The notes under the pieces were generated by a model, which was not told the origin of the DNA, made no database searches, and was given only the letters and a program-made list of their open reading frames with translations. 64,000 nucleotides of DNA, taken from positions 20,566-84,565 of the forward strand of contig CALJNB010000015.1 of NCBI GenBank assembly GCA_937981985.1, written 5' to 3'. A program made the translations under genes and the position numbers. This stretch comes from an uncultured bacterium. Lineage in GTDB: Bacteria; Myxococcota_A; Bradymonadia; Bradymonadales; Bradymonadaceae. Positions 1-10,003 of the stretch are shown here, one piece after another (within the stretch, counting starts at the first letter, position 1; every line of letters starts with the position of its first letter).

Positions 1-1137
1 AAAAGTCCCGATCGAAAACTTGAAATCGCCTAAGGAAAAGCCAATATCGCTTCCTGCGAAGGTCCGAACCGTTTGGAAGTTTTTGGTAATCACGCCATTT
101 CGATCTCGAATGGACGTAAGGATTTCAACGGCCACCTGTAACGCGAATTCTTCGGTGAAGTTATAACCCAATCCCGCGATAGCACCCGCATGACCGAAAG
201 GTTCGAGATCAGCGGGCCCCGGGAATGTTAAAAATGTTACATAGGTGAAACTGAGGTCGACGGTCCACGGACTTTTTCCTTCGGATTTTTTGGGGATCTG
301 TGGAATCTCACTTGGTTCTTCAAGACAACTCACAAATTGACTCATTAAACGACTTGCAGCTTCCGTCAACGAATCGCGTGTTAAACTGGGAAGTTCGATT
401 TCAAAACGCCGTTCGAAACGTGATTGTTGGGTGTCAAAGATATCAAGTAGGATTGAATGAGATGTTGTATTGGTTTCGATGACCGAAAAATGAGCTATAT
501 AGGTTGAGTTGCCCAGCTCGTTTGCCCTCCCAACGATGATGGTTTCGGGGGCACCATTAACGAGTGACTTCTTAAGATCTGTTTTTGCGCTTCTAAAATA
601 AGAGACGGCATTTGCAGGATAGAGTCCTTCTTTGAGATCCACTTTGGAATCGATAAGAATCATTTCTTTGAAGATATTAAGTATTTGTCCCACGTCTATT
701 GTATCGTCCAAGCGGGCTAAGGCTAGGTAAAGGAGGGCAGTCGAAACTTCGGTTGGAGCAATGAATCCGTGTCCAAGCTCTTCGAAGTGTCGCAAACCCT
801 TTGTGAGGTTTTTTGACGCGCCGCTGATATCCATCTTTTGGAACAGATCGATGCCCAGCGTTATAAAGCCGCGGGCAAGTTCAATACGTTCCGAATAGGT
901 ATCTTTGTCCTGTAGATTATTTTGAAAATTCTCAAAGGAATTGAGTTTCAAAATATCCCTAGAATTGCTTTGAACATAATCTTGAGCGGAATCAAGAATC
1001 ACGTGTTGGAATTCATCAACATAGCCGCTTTTGAAGCTCGCCGGTAAAATGAGTATCGAATCCTCTTTTTCTTGAGCGCTGACCTTGCATGCAAAACAAA
1101 CGATGACGAGTACCATCGTAAATTGCAGGCTTTTCAA
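1..1137 (-). CDS. Exported protein, probable outer-membrane/beta-barrel C-terminal region (partial, runs off window start)
   Basis: Long open minus-strand frame missing from the ORF track because it is open at the edge. Reads M(TTG)KSLQFTMVLVIVCFACKVSAQEKEDSILILPASFKSGYVDEF... to ...LSFTYVTFLTFPGPADLEPFGHAGAIAGLGYNFTEEFALQVAVEIL. Signal peptide with an AQ cleavage site. Start is TTG 1137 or ATG 1116. Confidence 0.7.
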   Translation of the reverse strand, partial: MKSLQFTMVLVIVCFACKVSAQEKEDSILILPASFKSGYVDEFQHVILDSAQDYVQSNSRDILKLNSFENFQNNLQDKDTYSERIELARGFITLGIDLFQKMDISGASKNLTKGLRHFEELGHGFIAPTEVSTALLYLALARLDDTIDVGQILNIFKEMILIDSKVDLKEGLYPANAVSYFRSAKTDLKKSLVNGAPETIIVGRANELGNSTYIAHFSVIETNTTSHSILLDIFDTQQSRFERRFEIELPSLTRDSLTEAASRLMSQFVSCLEEPSEIPQIPKKSEGKSPWTVDLSFTYVTFLTFPGPADLEPFGHAGAIAGLGYNFTEEFALQVAVEILTSIRDRNGVITKNFQTVRTFAGSDIGFSLGDFKFSIGTF

Positions 1138-1349
1138 TATCGCGAGATTTAGTTTCAAAACGCTCAGAGTTATAGCTATGTTAATGTTTCCCGTTTTCTG
1201 CGATGAGAAGCAATCGAAAAGGCTATTTTTTTCCTTTCATACGCTGAAGGCTTAACCCCGTAGCGCATCAAGAATCGACCTTATGGTATCTACAAGCGCG
1301 ATCAATCCTGTTAGAAGATATCGAAAACCTGTGTTGGTTTGGAGAAGAT

Positions 1350-2291
1350 ATGCCCGGAATTGGGATCATTGCAAATCCGCACTCGCGGCGAAATTTAAAG
1401 AATCCTCGCCGGATGAATCGGCTAGCCTATGTCATCGGATCTGAAGATAGTTACGAGATGACGCAAAGTATAGATGCGATTAGCGACGTCGCGAAGCGTT
1501 TCCAAGATCAAGATATCGATATTCTGGCACTTAACGGCGGTGACGGAACCAATCACGTTACCTTGTCCGCTTTTGTAGAAGTCTACGGAAAACATCCCCT
1601 ACCCAAAATTACCTTCTTGCGCGGTGGCACGATGAATACCGTTGCCAATGGGGTGGGAATAAAGGGATCGCCGTCACGACTGCTAGCCAACCTTGTTGAC
1701 AAATATTATACCCACGCACCCTTCGAATCGACCCACCGAAATTTGTTGGAGATCGAGGACGAAACGAAAAAGCGTTATGGATTTATCTTTGGAAATGGCA
1801 TCGTTTCAAATTTTCTTGATGCCTATTACGAAGCAAAAGATCCGACGCCTTTAAGTGCCGCGATGCTTTTGGGCCGAACCATCGGCTCCATTCCTTTGGG
1901 AGGCAAAGCGGCGAAAGCGATTGTTAAACCCTTCACTGCCGAGTTAGAAGTAGACGGCCAAGTGTGGGAATCGCGAGATTACACTTCCGTTCTGGCGTCG
2001 ACCATCAACCAAATCGGACTGGGTTTTCGTCCTTTTATTCGTTGTGAAGATGGACCGGACACCTTTCATTTACTTGGCATGACAGCGGGACCTTTGGGGG
2101 TTTTGGGATCTTTACCGCGTATGCGTTTAGGCCTAGCCATCCCCGAAGAAACGATGAAAAGTCGTGCATCCAAGAAAGCAATTCTACGTTCGCCAGAACC
2201 CATCGTGTATACGATTGATGGTGATATGCACCGTGCGCAGGAAGAACTTACTCTGACCGCGGGTCCTCGTATCGAGATAATTTTAAAATGA
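1350..2291 (+). CDS. Diacylglycerol kinase-family lipid kinase
   Basis: 313 aa; LNGGDGTNHVT nucleotide-binding motif and GGTMNTVANG typical of the DAGK/LCB5 catalytic domain. Confidence 0.85.
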   Translation: MPGIGIIANPHSRRNLKNPRRMNRLAYVIGSEDSYEMTQSIDAISDVAKRFQDQDIDILALNGGDGTNHVTLSAFVEVYGKHPLPKITFLRGGTMNTVANGVGIKGSPSRLLANLVDKYYTHAPFESTHRNLLEIEDETKKRYGFIFGNGIVSNFLDAYYEAKDPTPLSAAMLLGRTIGSIPLGGKAAKAIVKPFTAELEVDGQVWESRDYTSVLASTINQIGLGFRPFIRCEDGPDTFHLLGMTAGPLGVLGSLPRMRLGLAIPEETMKSRASKKAILRSPEPIVYTIDGDMHRAQEELTLTAGPRIEIILK

Positions 2292-3928
2292 GTACTATAT
2301 TTAATACCGCATCATACGTTTCGTTAAGAGCAAAAGAAACGCCGTCACAAATTGCCGTCGTTATGCCAGAAGGCTACAACGCAATTGGTAAACGAACCTA
2401 CAGTCACATGACTTTCGCGCAGCTCGATGTGTTATGTGATTCTTATGCCGCCCAATTTTTAGAACAAGGAATCGAACCCGGCATGCGCGTCCTTTCAATG
2501 GTTCGACAAGGTTTGGAATTGGTGGGAATCACTTTTGCTCTTTTTAAAATCGGTGCTGTGCCTGTTTTGATCGATCCCGGAATGGGGATCAAAAGCTTCA
2601 CTAATTGCGTGGCCCATTGCGAGCCCGACGCAATGGTAGGTATTCCGGTCGCACATGTTGTACGCGTTGTATTTCGCGGAAAGTTTAAGTCGATTAAAAA
2701 GAGCTTTATCACTGAGCCTAAATGGTGGACATCTGCGAACGTGATTCGGGCAGACTTTGAATCCAACGGCGAAGAATTATGTGAAATCATGCCGACCCAA
2801 GGTGATGATCTAGCAGCGATCTTATTTACTTCCGGTTCAACAGGGCCACCTAAAGGTGTTCACTACACGCATAATATTTTCCGTGGTCAGACCGAGTCTA
2901 TTCAAAAAATGTACAATATACAGCCCGGCGAGATTGCTGTTCCTGGGTTCCCTCTTTTTGCGATTTTTTCGGTCGCAATGGGAATGGTATGTGCAATTCC
3001 CGATATGGATCCGAAAGCTCCAGCGAAAGTGAATCCAAAAAATATCGTAGAAATTATTCAAGATTTCGGCGCGGATATGGCGTTCGGTAGTCCCACCATT
3101 TTTAGTAAGGTTGCAGATTATTGTCTGAAAGAAGAAATTACGCTTCCGAGCTTAAAAAGTATTCTCACTTTTGGTGCTGCCATTCATCCGACCTTGATGA
3201 AAAAATATAAAACAATCATGCCAAACGGATTGGTACATACCCCCTATGGCGCCACGGAGTCACTCCCGGTGGCATCGATAAATTCGGATACGGTACTCAC
3301 AGAAACGGCGGCAGCCAGTGAGACCGGGGCGGGTATCTGTGTGGGACATCCGGTTGGGACCACAAACGTTAAGATCATTAAAATCAATGAAGATGCGATT
3401 GAGAGTTTTGACGATAACGCATTGTTGGACGTCGGCGAAATCGGCGAAATCTGCGTGAGCGGTCCGACGGTGACTCCATCCTATGACAAACATCCAGAAC
3501 ACAATCGGATGTCGAAAATCAAAGATGACCGTCAAGAAAGTGGTTTTTGGCATCGTATGGGCGATGTTGGTTATTTGGATGATAGTGGGCGTTTATGGTT
3601 CTGTGGACGTAAAGGGCATCGCGTTATCGGAGAGGATAAGACTCACTTTACGGTTCAAGCTGAAGCAATTTTCAATGCTCACGATTCAGTAAGTCGTTCA
3701 GCTCTCATCGGTTTGGGTAATCTCGGCGCGCAATCGCCAGCAATCGTGATCGAGCCCAAGAAAGGAAGTAATCTTGATGAACTCAAAAGCGACTTGCTTT
3801 CAATGGCGTCCAAGCATCCAAAGACCGAAGATATCAAGGAGGTTTTCTTCCACGATGCGTTCCCAGTCGACAAACGCCACAATGCTAAAATTCACCGTGA
3901 AGAATTAGCCGCCTATTTTCAGAAATAA
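2288..3928 (+). CDS. oleC: AMP-binding fatty acid CoA ligase-like protein, OleC-type (olefin beta-lactone synthetase)
   Basis: 546 aa; ILFTSGSTGPPKGVHYTHNIF, AIPDMDPKAPAKVNP, HTPYGATESLPVASI, HRMGDVGYLDDSGRLWFCGRKGHRV, FPVDKRHNAKIHREELA. Overlaps the lipid kinase stop by 4 bp. Confidence 0.82.
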   Translation: MSTIFNTASYVSLRAKETPSQIAVVMPEGYNAIGKRTYSHMTFAQLDVLCDSYAAQFLEQGIEPGMRVLSMVRQGLELVGITFALFKIGAVPVLIDPGMGIKSFTNCVAHCEPDAMVGIPVAHVVRVVFRGKFKSIKKSFITEPKWWTSANVIRADFESNGEELCEIMPTQGDDLAAILFTSGSTGPPKGVHYTHNIFRGQTESIQKMYNIQPGEIAVPGFPLFAIFSVAMGMVCAIPDMDPKAPAKVNPKNIVEIIQDFGADMAFGSPTIFSKVADYCLKEEITLPSLKSILTFGAAIHPTLMKKYKTIMPNGLVHTPYGATESLPVASINSDTVLTETAAASETGAGICVGHPVGTTNVKIIKINEDAIESFDDNALLDVGEIGEICVSGPTVTPSYDKHPEHNRMSKIKDDRQESGFWHRMGDVGYLDDSGRLWFCGRKGHRVIGEDKTHFTVQAEAIFNAHDSVSRSALIGLGNLGAQSPAIVIEPKKGSNLDELKSDLLSMASKHPKTEDIKEVFFHDAFPVDKRHNAKIHREELAAYFQK

Positions 3929-4123
3929 ATCCCTAGAAGTTCTTTGATCCAGATTAACGTAAGCGACTCGCCATCCCCCTAACATCAGATTTTCAAGTTT
4001 TTCGGGACCGATCTCAAAAATTTGAGGACTAAAACGCCTATTTACGTGCGCGAAGGGATGGAACGATTTATGCTTTTATATCACTACATCGTACATATTC
4101 GTCTGTCGCATTTTAGGAAGGCC

Positions 4124-6289
4124 ATGAATTCTAAGTTAGCTTTTATTATTTTTACTGTTTTCGTTGGTGCTGCCTGTGGACCAGAAGTGAAAATCAAAGG
4201 TCATGCTGATGTTGGATTCAATGACACTTCTGATATGGGCAATGGTGGAGAAGGGTATCTGTTGCGGCTAGAATCGGTATCCGATTTTGACGCACTCGCT
4301 GAAGAAAATACGGTTAAATATCTTGCGAATCTGCCGACCCCAAAATCAGAACGCCTTGGACCACTTAGAGAAGATATTTATTGGATCAGTTCTTCGGCTT
4401 TCCCTTGGCATTATGAATTCTTGTCTTCTTTTTCAGAATATTCTTACGTGGATTTAAACATTTACTCGCGTTGGGTTCTCTACGAAAATGTTCGCAGATT
4501 TTATGGAGGGGTTTTACAATATTGGCCCGACGCAAAGCATCCTAAAACGGAAGCCTCGGGAGTCTATAGTTTCACGATTTATACTACCGAAGGCGAGACT
4601 AAAGTAAGCGACATCGACTGGGTTTATAATAAGATAAGATCATCAATGGACTTCGGAACCGAGAAACTCGTCTTTACAACAGAATACGGACATCAAAAAG
4701 ATTGGTTGCGTGCGTTTGGTAACGAACTTGATGCTCGCGATATTCCGTATTTATTTCCCGCAGACCTCATAGATGGCTCGCCGGTTATTTACAGCTCAGG
4801 CGAAGGTTACGGAACGCTTCGCGTTACACCGAAGGGAGAACGATTAGAAGATTACGGTCCCTTGGACATCGTCATCGCCGAAAGTGCGCCGAACGATATT
4901 TCTATTGTGCAGGCATTAATAACCAAAGATCCGCAAAATGAATTATCCCACACCAATCTTCGCTTACGCGAGAAAAAGATTCCAAATGTCGCGTTAAAAT
5001 CAATTTACGAGTACAAAAATTTGGATCAATTTGAGGATAAGCTCGTTCACGTTATTGCTCGTGATGGTGAGTTTCTAATTGAGAATGCAACGGTCGCCGA
5101 AGCCGAAGCATTTTGGGAAAGCAGGAAAATAGACATCCCGGATGTCGAAAGTGATCTTAGCATAACCGATTTTAGGGGTTACGGGACGATGAAGAATAGT
5201 GATGCTTTGGCGTATGGTGCAAAGGCCGCGAATTTGGGTGAATTATATTCGATTTTACCAAACGAAAATCGAAACCCCGGATTTGGGATACCTTTTTCGG
5301 CTTATGTGTCTCATATCGAAAACGCTTCTTTAGGCACGGATATCGAAACGATGTTGAACGACCCACGAATGAAGACGGATGCACAATTCAAAAGCACGGA
5401 GCTCAAAAAATTACGCAACAAGATAAAGGATGCCGCCATTCCAGAGGCGTTTTTGAGAAGCGTCGAGACCCAGATAGTGGAACTTTTTGGTGCCACGCAT
5501 CGCACGGTTCGGATGCGTTTTCGAAGTAGCACAAACGTGGAAGATTTAGACCAAATTACCGGAGCCGGATTATACGATTCTAAATCAGGATGTTTGGCCG
5601 ATGATTTCGACGGCGATGAGGTCGGCCCCTCCAAATGTTTATCAGAAGCTGAGAGAATAAAAAAAGAAGAGCAACTCGCGGAGGCAGAAACGGAATTTAG
5701 GGCTCACCCTGAACGCACCTATTTGGCCGATATTATTGACGACCTAGAGGGAGATTTAACCAAAGAAAAGCCGGTAGGAAGAGCGATCGCTAAAGTGTGG
5801 GCTAGCTTGTGGAATGAACGTGCTTTTGACGAACGTAATTATTATGGGATTGATCATAGAAAAGCCTTCATGGCTATTGCGGTCAACGCATCCTTTGTAC
5901 TTGAAAAAGCGAATGGGGTGGCGCTAACCGAGCTAAATGTTGATGATGGTAATCCACTCTATCGTCTTAATTCTCAAACCGGCGAGGAGAGTGTGGTCCA
6001 ACCTGATAACCCTAATGCTATCGGCGAAATCGCGACATTTCGGCGCAAAGGAAGTGAAGTCGACGAAGTTAAGATACTGGTTCGGTCTTCGCTAAAAGGC
6101 GTCGATGAACAAATTTGGACACAAGCGCAATTAGATGAATTAGGGGGTCTGCTTTTTATCGCTCATGATCATTTTGCGAATCATGTTTACGGGCACATCA
6201 CGAAATTTTCTTTGGATGTGGAAATAAAACTTACCTCTGATAACCGCATCGTGCTAAAACAAGCCCGTCCATTTCTATCTTCGTTTTGA
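4124..6289 (+). CDS. Lipoprotein with phosphohistidine-like domain followed by PPDK_N/PEP-synthase-type ATP-binding domain
   Basis: MNSKLAFIIFTVFVGAAC lipobox (ORF track starts at 4022; signal-peptide start is 4124). NELSHTNLRLREKKIPNVA (His-domain-like), then YGAKAANLGEL and MRFRSSTNVEDLDQITGAGLYDS (PPDK_N-like). Confidence 0.8.
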   Translation: MNSKLAFIIFTVFVGAACGPEVKIKGHADVGFNDTSDMGNGGEGYLLRLESVSDFDALAEENTVKYLANLPTPKSERLGPLREDIYWISSSAFPWHYEFLSSFSEYSYVDLNIYSRWVLYENVRRFYGGVLQYWPDAKHPKTEASGVYSFTIYTTEGETKVSDIDWVYNKIRSSMDFGTEKLVFTTEYGHQKDWLRAFGNELDARDIPYLFPADLIDGSPVIYSSGEGYGTLRVTPKGERLEDYGPLDIVIAESAPNDISIVQALITKDPQNELSHTNLRLREKKIPNVALKSIYEYKNLDQFEDKLVHVIARDGEFLIENATVAEAEAFWESRKIDIPDVESDLSITDFRGYGTMKNSDALAYGAKAANLGELYSILPNENRNPGFGIPFSAYVSHIENASLGTDIETMLNDPRMKTDAQFKSTELKKLRNKIKDAAIPEAFLRSVETQIVELFGATHRTVRMRFRSSTNVEDLDQITGAGLYDSKSGCLADDFDGDEVGPSKCLSEAERIKKEEQLAEAETEFRAHPERTYLADIIDDLEGDLTKEKPVGRAIAKVWASLWNERAFDERNYYGIDHRKAFMAIAVNASFVLEKANGVALTELNVDDGNPLYRLNSQTGEESVVQPDNPNAIGEIATFRRKGSEVDEVKILVRSSLKGVDEQIWTQAQLDELGGLLFIAHDHFANHVYGHITKFSLDVEIKLTSDNRIVLKQARPFLSSF

Positions 6290-6312
6290 TGATTTCGTGT
6301 TAGGGCGAGGAT

Positions 6313-6426
6313 ATGAGACGCGATAAATGTGGAAACGGCGTTATCGATTTCGGCGAGAGTTGTGATGATGGTAATTCACAAAGCTTTGATGGGTTTAGTG
6401 ACACGTGTTTCCGAGAAATCGGATAG
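6313..6426 (+). pseudogene. Fragment of Myxo-type Cys-rich repeat (CGNGVID..E.CDDGN) protein
   Basis: 37-aa frame MRRDKCGNGVIDFGESCDDGNSQSFDGFSDTCFREIG*, a single DUF4215/Cys-rich repeat unit without signal peptide. Confidence 0.5.
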
Positions 6427-6469
6427 GTCCAATTCTTGTTCCCACACTGTCGGTGAGAGAAGGGTCTCG

Positions 6470-7291
6470 TTAACTTTTTGGAAATATTTCCCAATCTGTT
6501 ACCGGACGTTTCTTCTGAGCCATGATCACCATATAGAGATCGACGGCTGCAACCGGCCACATGAGTCCGGCGAATCCACAGGTGAAAAAGGTCACCACCA
6601 TGATAGCGACGCCTTTGACCGCTTGTCCTGACATAATATGCCCAATTCCGGGGAAAACGAAAAACGATAAAATCAAAGCGATGATGTCGTTGGTTTCTAA
6701 GGTATGGGTCTGAGTTGTGTTGGTTGGGATATATTGATCGTTACTTTGTTGTGGCATCGCCTGACCGTGCTGTTGCTGTTGGGCGGGATCTGCATATCCT
6801 GGCATCGGAACAAACCCAGGTTTTTTCTTCGGTGCGCTTTGTTGTGGGCTTGCTTGAGGGGGTTGCAGTGAACCCATGGCCATCGTTTGTCCTTTGCCTA
6901 ACTTCTCTTCGGCTTCGGCGATATTCATATTCATCATGGTTTCATCGGCACCTAGTAGTTTGGCCGATTCGTAGTGTTGAATCGCGTTTTCGAAATTTCC
7001 TTTGAAGAACTCTGCTGCACCGACTTGGCTTTCGCAAAGCGCGGCTTGTTCTGGATGAGCATTTTTAATGTGAGCGTAGGTTTGAATACATGCGTCAAAT
7101 TCGCCTTCTGTCATAAGCTGAGCTGCGCCGTTTATCTTCGCTTGCACGTCGTTGGTTTGCATGAGGTTGAGGACGCGATCTTGAAGTCCTTTTGCGTCTC
7201 CCATCGACATGCCGCCAGGTGTATCTGAGACGAATCCCCACGCGCCGTCGGTTCCATTTTTCTTTGGATCATTATTTGAATCATTTGACAT
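6470..7291 (-). CDS. TPR-like protein with C-terminal membrane segments
   Basis: 273 aa; GEFDACIQTYAHIKNAHPEQAAL...GNFENAIQHYESAKLLG TPR-like; Q/P-rich linker; two C-terminal hydrophobic segments. Confidence 0.7.
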   Translation of the reverse strand: MSNDSNNDPKKNGTDGAWGFVSDTPGGMSMGDAKGLQDRVLNLMQTNDVQAKINGAAQLMTEGEFDACIQTYAHIKNAHPEQAALCESQVGAAEFFKGNFENAIQHYESAKLLGADETMMNMNIAEAEEKLGKGQTMAMGSLQPPQASPQQSAPKKKPGFVPMPGYADPAQQQQHGQAMPQQSNDQYIPTNTTQTHTLETNDIIALILSFFVFPGIGHIMSGQAVKGVAIMVVTFFTCGFAGLMWPVAAVDLYMVIMAQKKRPVTDWEIFPKS

Positions 7292-7489
7292 ATCGTAGTC
7301 CTATATTAATAGCGTCGTTCACTTTATCGCACTTGTTTTCTAAGTAAATGAAAATCGTCGCAATTTTTCTGGGACTGATAGCGTCAGCCGCGCGTCGGGT
7401 TTTCGTCGCTTCTTATAAATTGAAATGAAAGTCTATTTTTGCTAATTGTCTAGCGTTGATCCGCGCTGCCAAATATTATCGCCGCAGAG

Positions 7490-9250
7490 ATGGTTATGAA
7501 ATTTAAATTTATATTTTTAGTATGCTGTATTTCAATGAGCGCTTGTTTGACCAAACAGGACGTTACTTTTACAGATGATGTTGGTGCCTCTAATGACCTT
7601 GGCGGTGGTGTCGATGATACCTATGATACCTTTGATAGGGGCTCGGACTTGGGCGACCTAATCCCAGTTGGCCCGAAAATTATTGGTACCTTCCCTGAAC
7701 CTGACGCGACTTTGGTTCAACGTGATTCTTCGATCGAGGTAAGTTTCGGCGAAGATATTTTAGCACAAAGCGTTAACGAATTAAGCTTCACCGTTTCGGG
7801 TCCCGAAGGAGAAATTCCTGGAAGTGTTACTTTTAACGGGTCTTTTAATTCGGCGATATTTACGGCGGAGAAAAAGTTCGATCGGATAACGACCTATACC
7901 GCGTCTTTGAGTGACGATATCGTTGGATTAAGCGGTAATTCACTTGTTCCCTTTAGCTGGTCGTTTAAGACCGCTGATGGTGATTGGGGCGAGGCGGTAA
8001 TGATTGAATCGCATGTGCGCAATGCAGATAATGTTGCGCTTTCGGTCGATGCGAAAGGTAATGCGGTGGCTATATGGGAACAAGAAAGAACGGTGGACGC
8101 GGCTATCGATTCCTTTAGGGGCAATATTTCTGCAAATCGATTTCAGTTTTCAACACAAGAATGGGGTGAGGCCAAGTTTATTGAAAGCGGGGTTTTCAAT
8201 GCTGAAGATCCCCAGGTCGCGTTGGATTCTAACGGAAAGGGGATCGCGGTTTGGACACAACGAGAGGGGCCATCGTCGCGTTTGGATATTTGGCGAAATC
8301 ATTTTGATGGACGTACGTGGGGGAATCCCGAGTTGGTTGAACATAACAAAACGGGGGATGCGAGTTCTCCAAAGATCGACATAGACGGTCAGGGTAATGC
8401 GATTTTGGTCTGGAGTGAATTTTTTGAAGACCCTATTGCTTCTACTATCCGTCCAAATATTTGGATGAGCCGATTCAACATAGACCGCGACGAGTGGATT
8501 GAACCCGAAAGGATCCAAGGGCAGGAAGCCTATGAACCACAGATTGGTTTTGACGATGCAGGCAATGCGATCGCAGTTTGGCTTCAGCGCGATGAAATGG
8601 GTCTCCATATTTGGAGCAAAGGTTTCAGCCAAAGTGCGGGTTGGGGCAATGCTGAGCTTATAGCAATGGATGAAAGTGGGGGGTGCGAGGCCCCTCAAAT
8701 ATCGGTTGGAGCAACCGGCGATGCGGCCGCGATTTGGCTGCAGCGCGGCCACATTTGGGCGAATTATTTTGATGGTAGGAAATGGATGGGCGCAAAAACT
8801 CTTGAAGCTGCCGAGGGGGATATTGCGCAGCCGACCCTGGCGGTGGGTCCGGATGGAAATGTGTTTGCGATTTGGCAACAAACTGTAGACGGCAGTCAAA
8901 ACATTTGGAAGAACCACTTTGATGGTAAAGAATGGACAGGCGCACAACTTTTAGAAGCTCCAAAAAATGGGAGTTCACGAGATCCAGACATTGCGTTCGA
9001 CGAGGCTGGAAATGCGTTGGTCGTATGGGCGAAGAGTGACAACGTGAGAACCAATATTGTCGCCAAACGTTATGATAATTCCTCTAAAACTTGGGGTGAT
9101 ACGATCGCGATTGAAAAAAATAACTCCAGCAATGCCATCCTTCCGAAGGTTGCCTTTGATCCGACCGGCCGTGCGACTGTGGTCTGGATTCAAGCCGATG
9201 CGGACCCAACCCGTTTTGGGAGTAACGTTTGGTCGAATCACTTCGATTAG
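7490..9250 (+). CDS. Lipoprotein with Big_5/SbsA-like Ig domain and about 7 propeller-like repeats
   Basis: Signal ...LVCCISMSAC; PKIIGTFPEPDATLVQRDSSIEVSFGEDI; recurring G-N-A-x-A-x-W-x-Q...IW.NHFDG..W units; ends NVWSNHFD*. Confidence 0.75.
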   Translation: MVMKFKFIFLVCCISMSACLTKQDVTFTDDVGASNDLGGGVDDTYDTFDRGSDLGDLIPVGPKIIGTFPEPDATLVQRDSSIEVSFGEDILAQSVNELSFTVSGPEGEIPGSVTFNGSFNSAIFTAEKKFDRITTYTASLSDDIVGLSGNSLVPFSWSFKTADGDWGEAVMIESHVRNADNVALSVDAKGNAVAIWEQERTVDAAIDSFRGNISANRFQFSTQEWGEAKFIESGVFNAEDPQVALDSNGKGIAVWTQREGPSSRLDIWRNHFDGRTWGNPELVEHNKTGDASSPKIDIDGQGNAILVWSEFFEDPIASTIRPNIWMSRFNIDRDEWIEPERIQGQEAYEPQIGFDDAGNAIAVWLQRDEMGLHIWSKGFSQSAGWGNAELIAMDESGGCEAPQISVGATGDAAAIWLQRGHIWANYFDGRKWMGAKTLEAAEGDIAQPTLAVGPDGNVFAIWQQTVDGSQNIWKNHFDGKEWTGAQLLEAPKNGSSRDPDIAFDEAGNALVVWAKSDNVRTNIVAKRYDNSSKTWGDTIAIEKNNSSNAILPKVAFDPTGRATVVWIQADADPTRFGSNVWSNHFD

Positions 9251-9299
9251 TTTTTTCAAGCGTTTTTGAAATACATTTTAATGATATAATAGGGAATCC

Positions 9300-9827
9300 A
9301 TGAACACTCCAAAATCTATACTTATATTGTCTGTGCTTATGCTTGTGGGGTGTTTAACCGATACCACTCGTGTGTACCGGTCCACCAATAATGGGACTAC
9401 AAATAATGGATCCAATAACGCGTCTCATACGAGTTCGACTGCGGCTTCCAATAATAATTCTAATCAAGGTGCAAATAATAGTTCTAATAATACATCGACG
9501 GCGACCTCAACCGGAACCACTCAGGGGCCCACGATTGTCTGTACCGAGGATAAAGACTGCAATGGGACGACTTGCTTAATCGATGCTGCGGACGCGACGA
9601 AAAATATATGCGGTGAATGCAGAACCTCATCAGAGTGTTCTGGCTTGAACGCGTCAAAATGTGACGCGGATAATCTTTGTATCGCGTGTGTGGAGGATTT
9701 GGATTGCGCGCATCTGAAGGGTACCCCTGGATGTGATAATGGACAGTGTCATGAATGTACGAAAGAAGAACATTGTGATGGGTATGCGTGTAATCTTGCT
9801 GATCATGTTTGCACGGATCAATTTTAG
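9300..9827 (+). CDS. Cys-rich lipoprotein with Asn/Ser/Thr-rich linker (short paralog of 10004 gene)
   Basis: MNTPKSILILSVLMLVGCLTDTTRV lipobox; NNGTTNNGSNNAS... linker; Cys-rich domain matching the next gene. Confidence 0.7.
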   Translation: MNTPKSILILSVLMLVGCLTDTTRVYRSTNNGTTNNGSNNASHTSSTAASNNNSNQGANNSSNNTSTATSTGTTQGPTIVCTEDKDCNGTTCLIDAADATKNICGECRTSSECSGLNASKCDADNLCIACVEDLDCAHLKGTPGCDNGQCHECTKEEHCDGYACNLADHVCTDQF

Positions 9828-9898
9828 GTAATGGAATTGGGGTCTGGATGTACAAGGATGAAGTGCTGCACAATATTTGGTCAAACCGTTTTGATTAA
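9827..9898 (+). pseudogene. Vestigial C-terminal end of a 7490-type repeat lipoprotein
   Basis: Frame reads GNGIGVWMYKDEVLHNIWSNRFD*, matching the repeat consensus and the C-terminus (NVWSNHFD*) of the 7490-9250 gene. Confidence 0.65.
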
Positions 9899-10003
9899 CA
9901 CGATGTCGCCATGGTCGTAGCTTTCAATTTTAGTTTAGGTTGAATATTATTTAGGTCCTTGATAATTGCTGACTCCGAATTTGATCCATCCTTAGGAGGA
10001 AAT

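Noticed and set aside
6329-6631. 100-aa plus-strand ORF
   Set aside because: Covers the Cys-rich relic in the wrong frame and runs antisense into the TPR/TM gene; no coding support.
8150-8947. 265-aa minus-strand ORF
   Set aside because: Entirely antisense to the 7490 repeat lipoprotein; periodicity reflects the sense-strand repeats.
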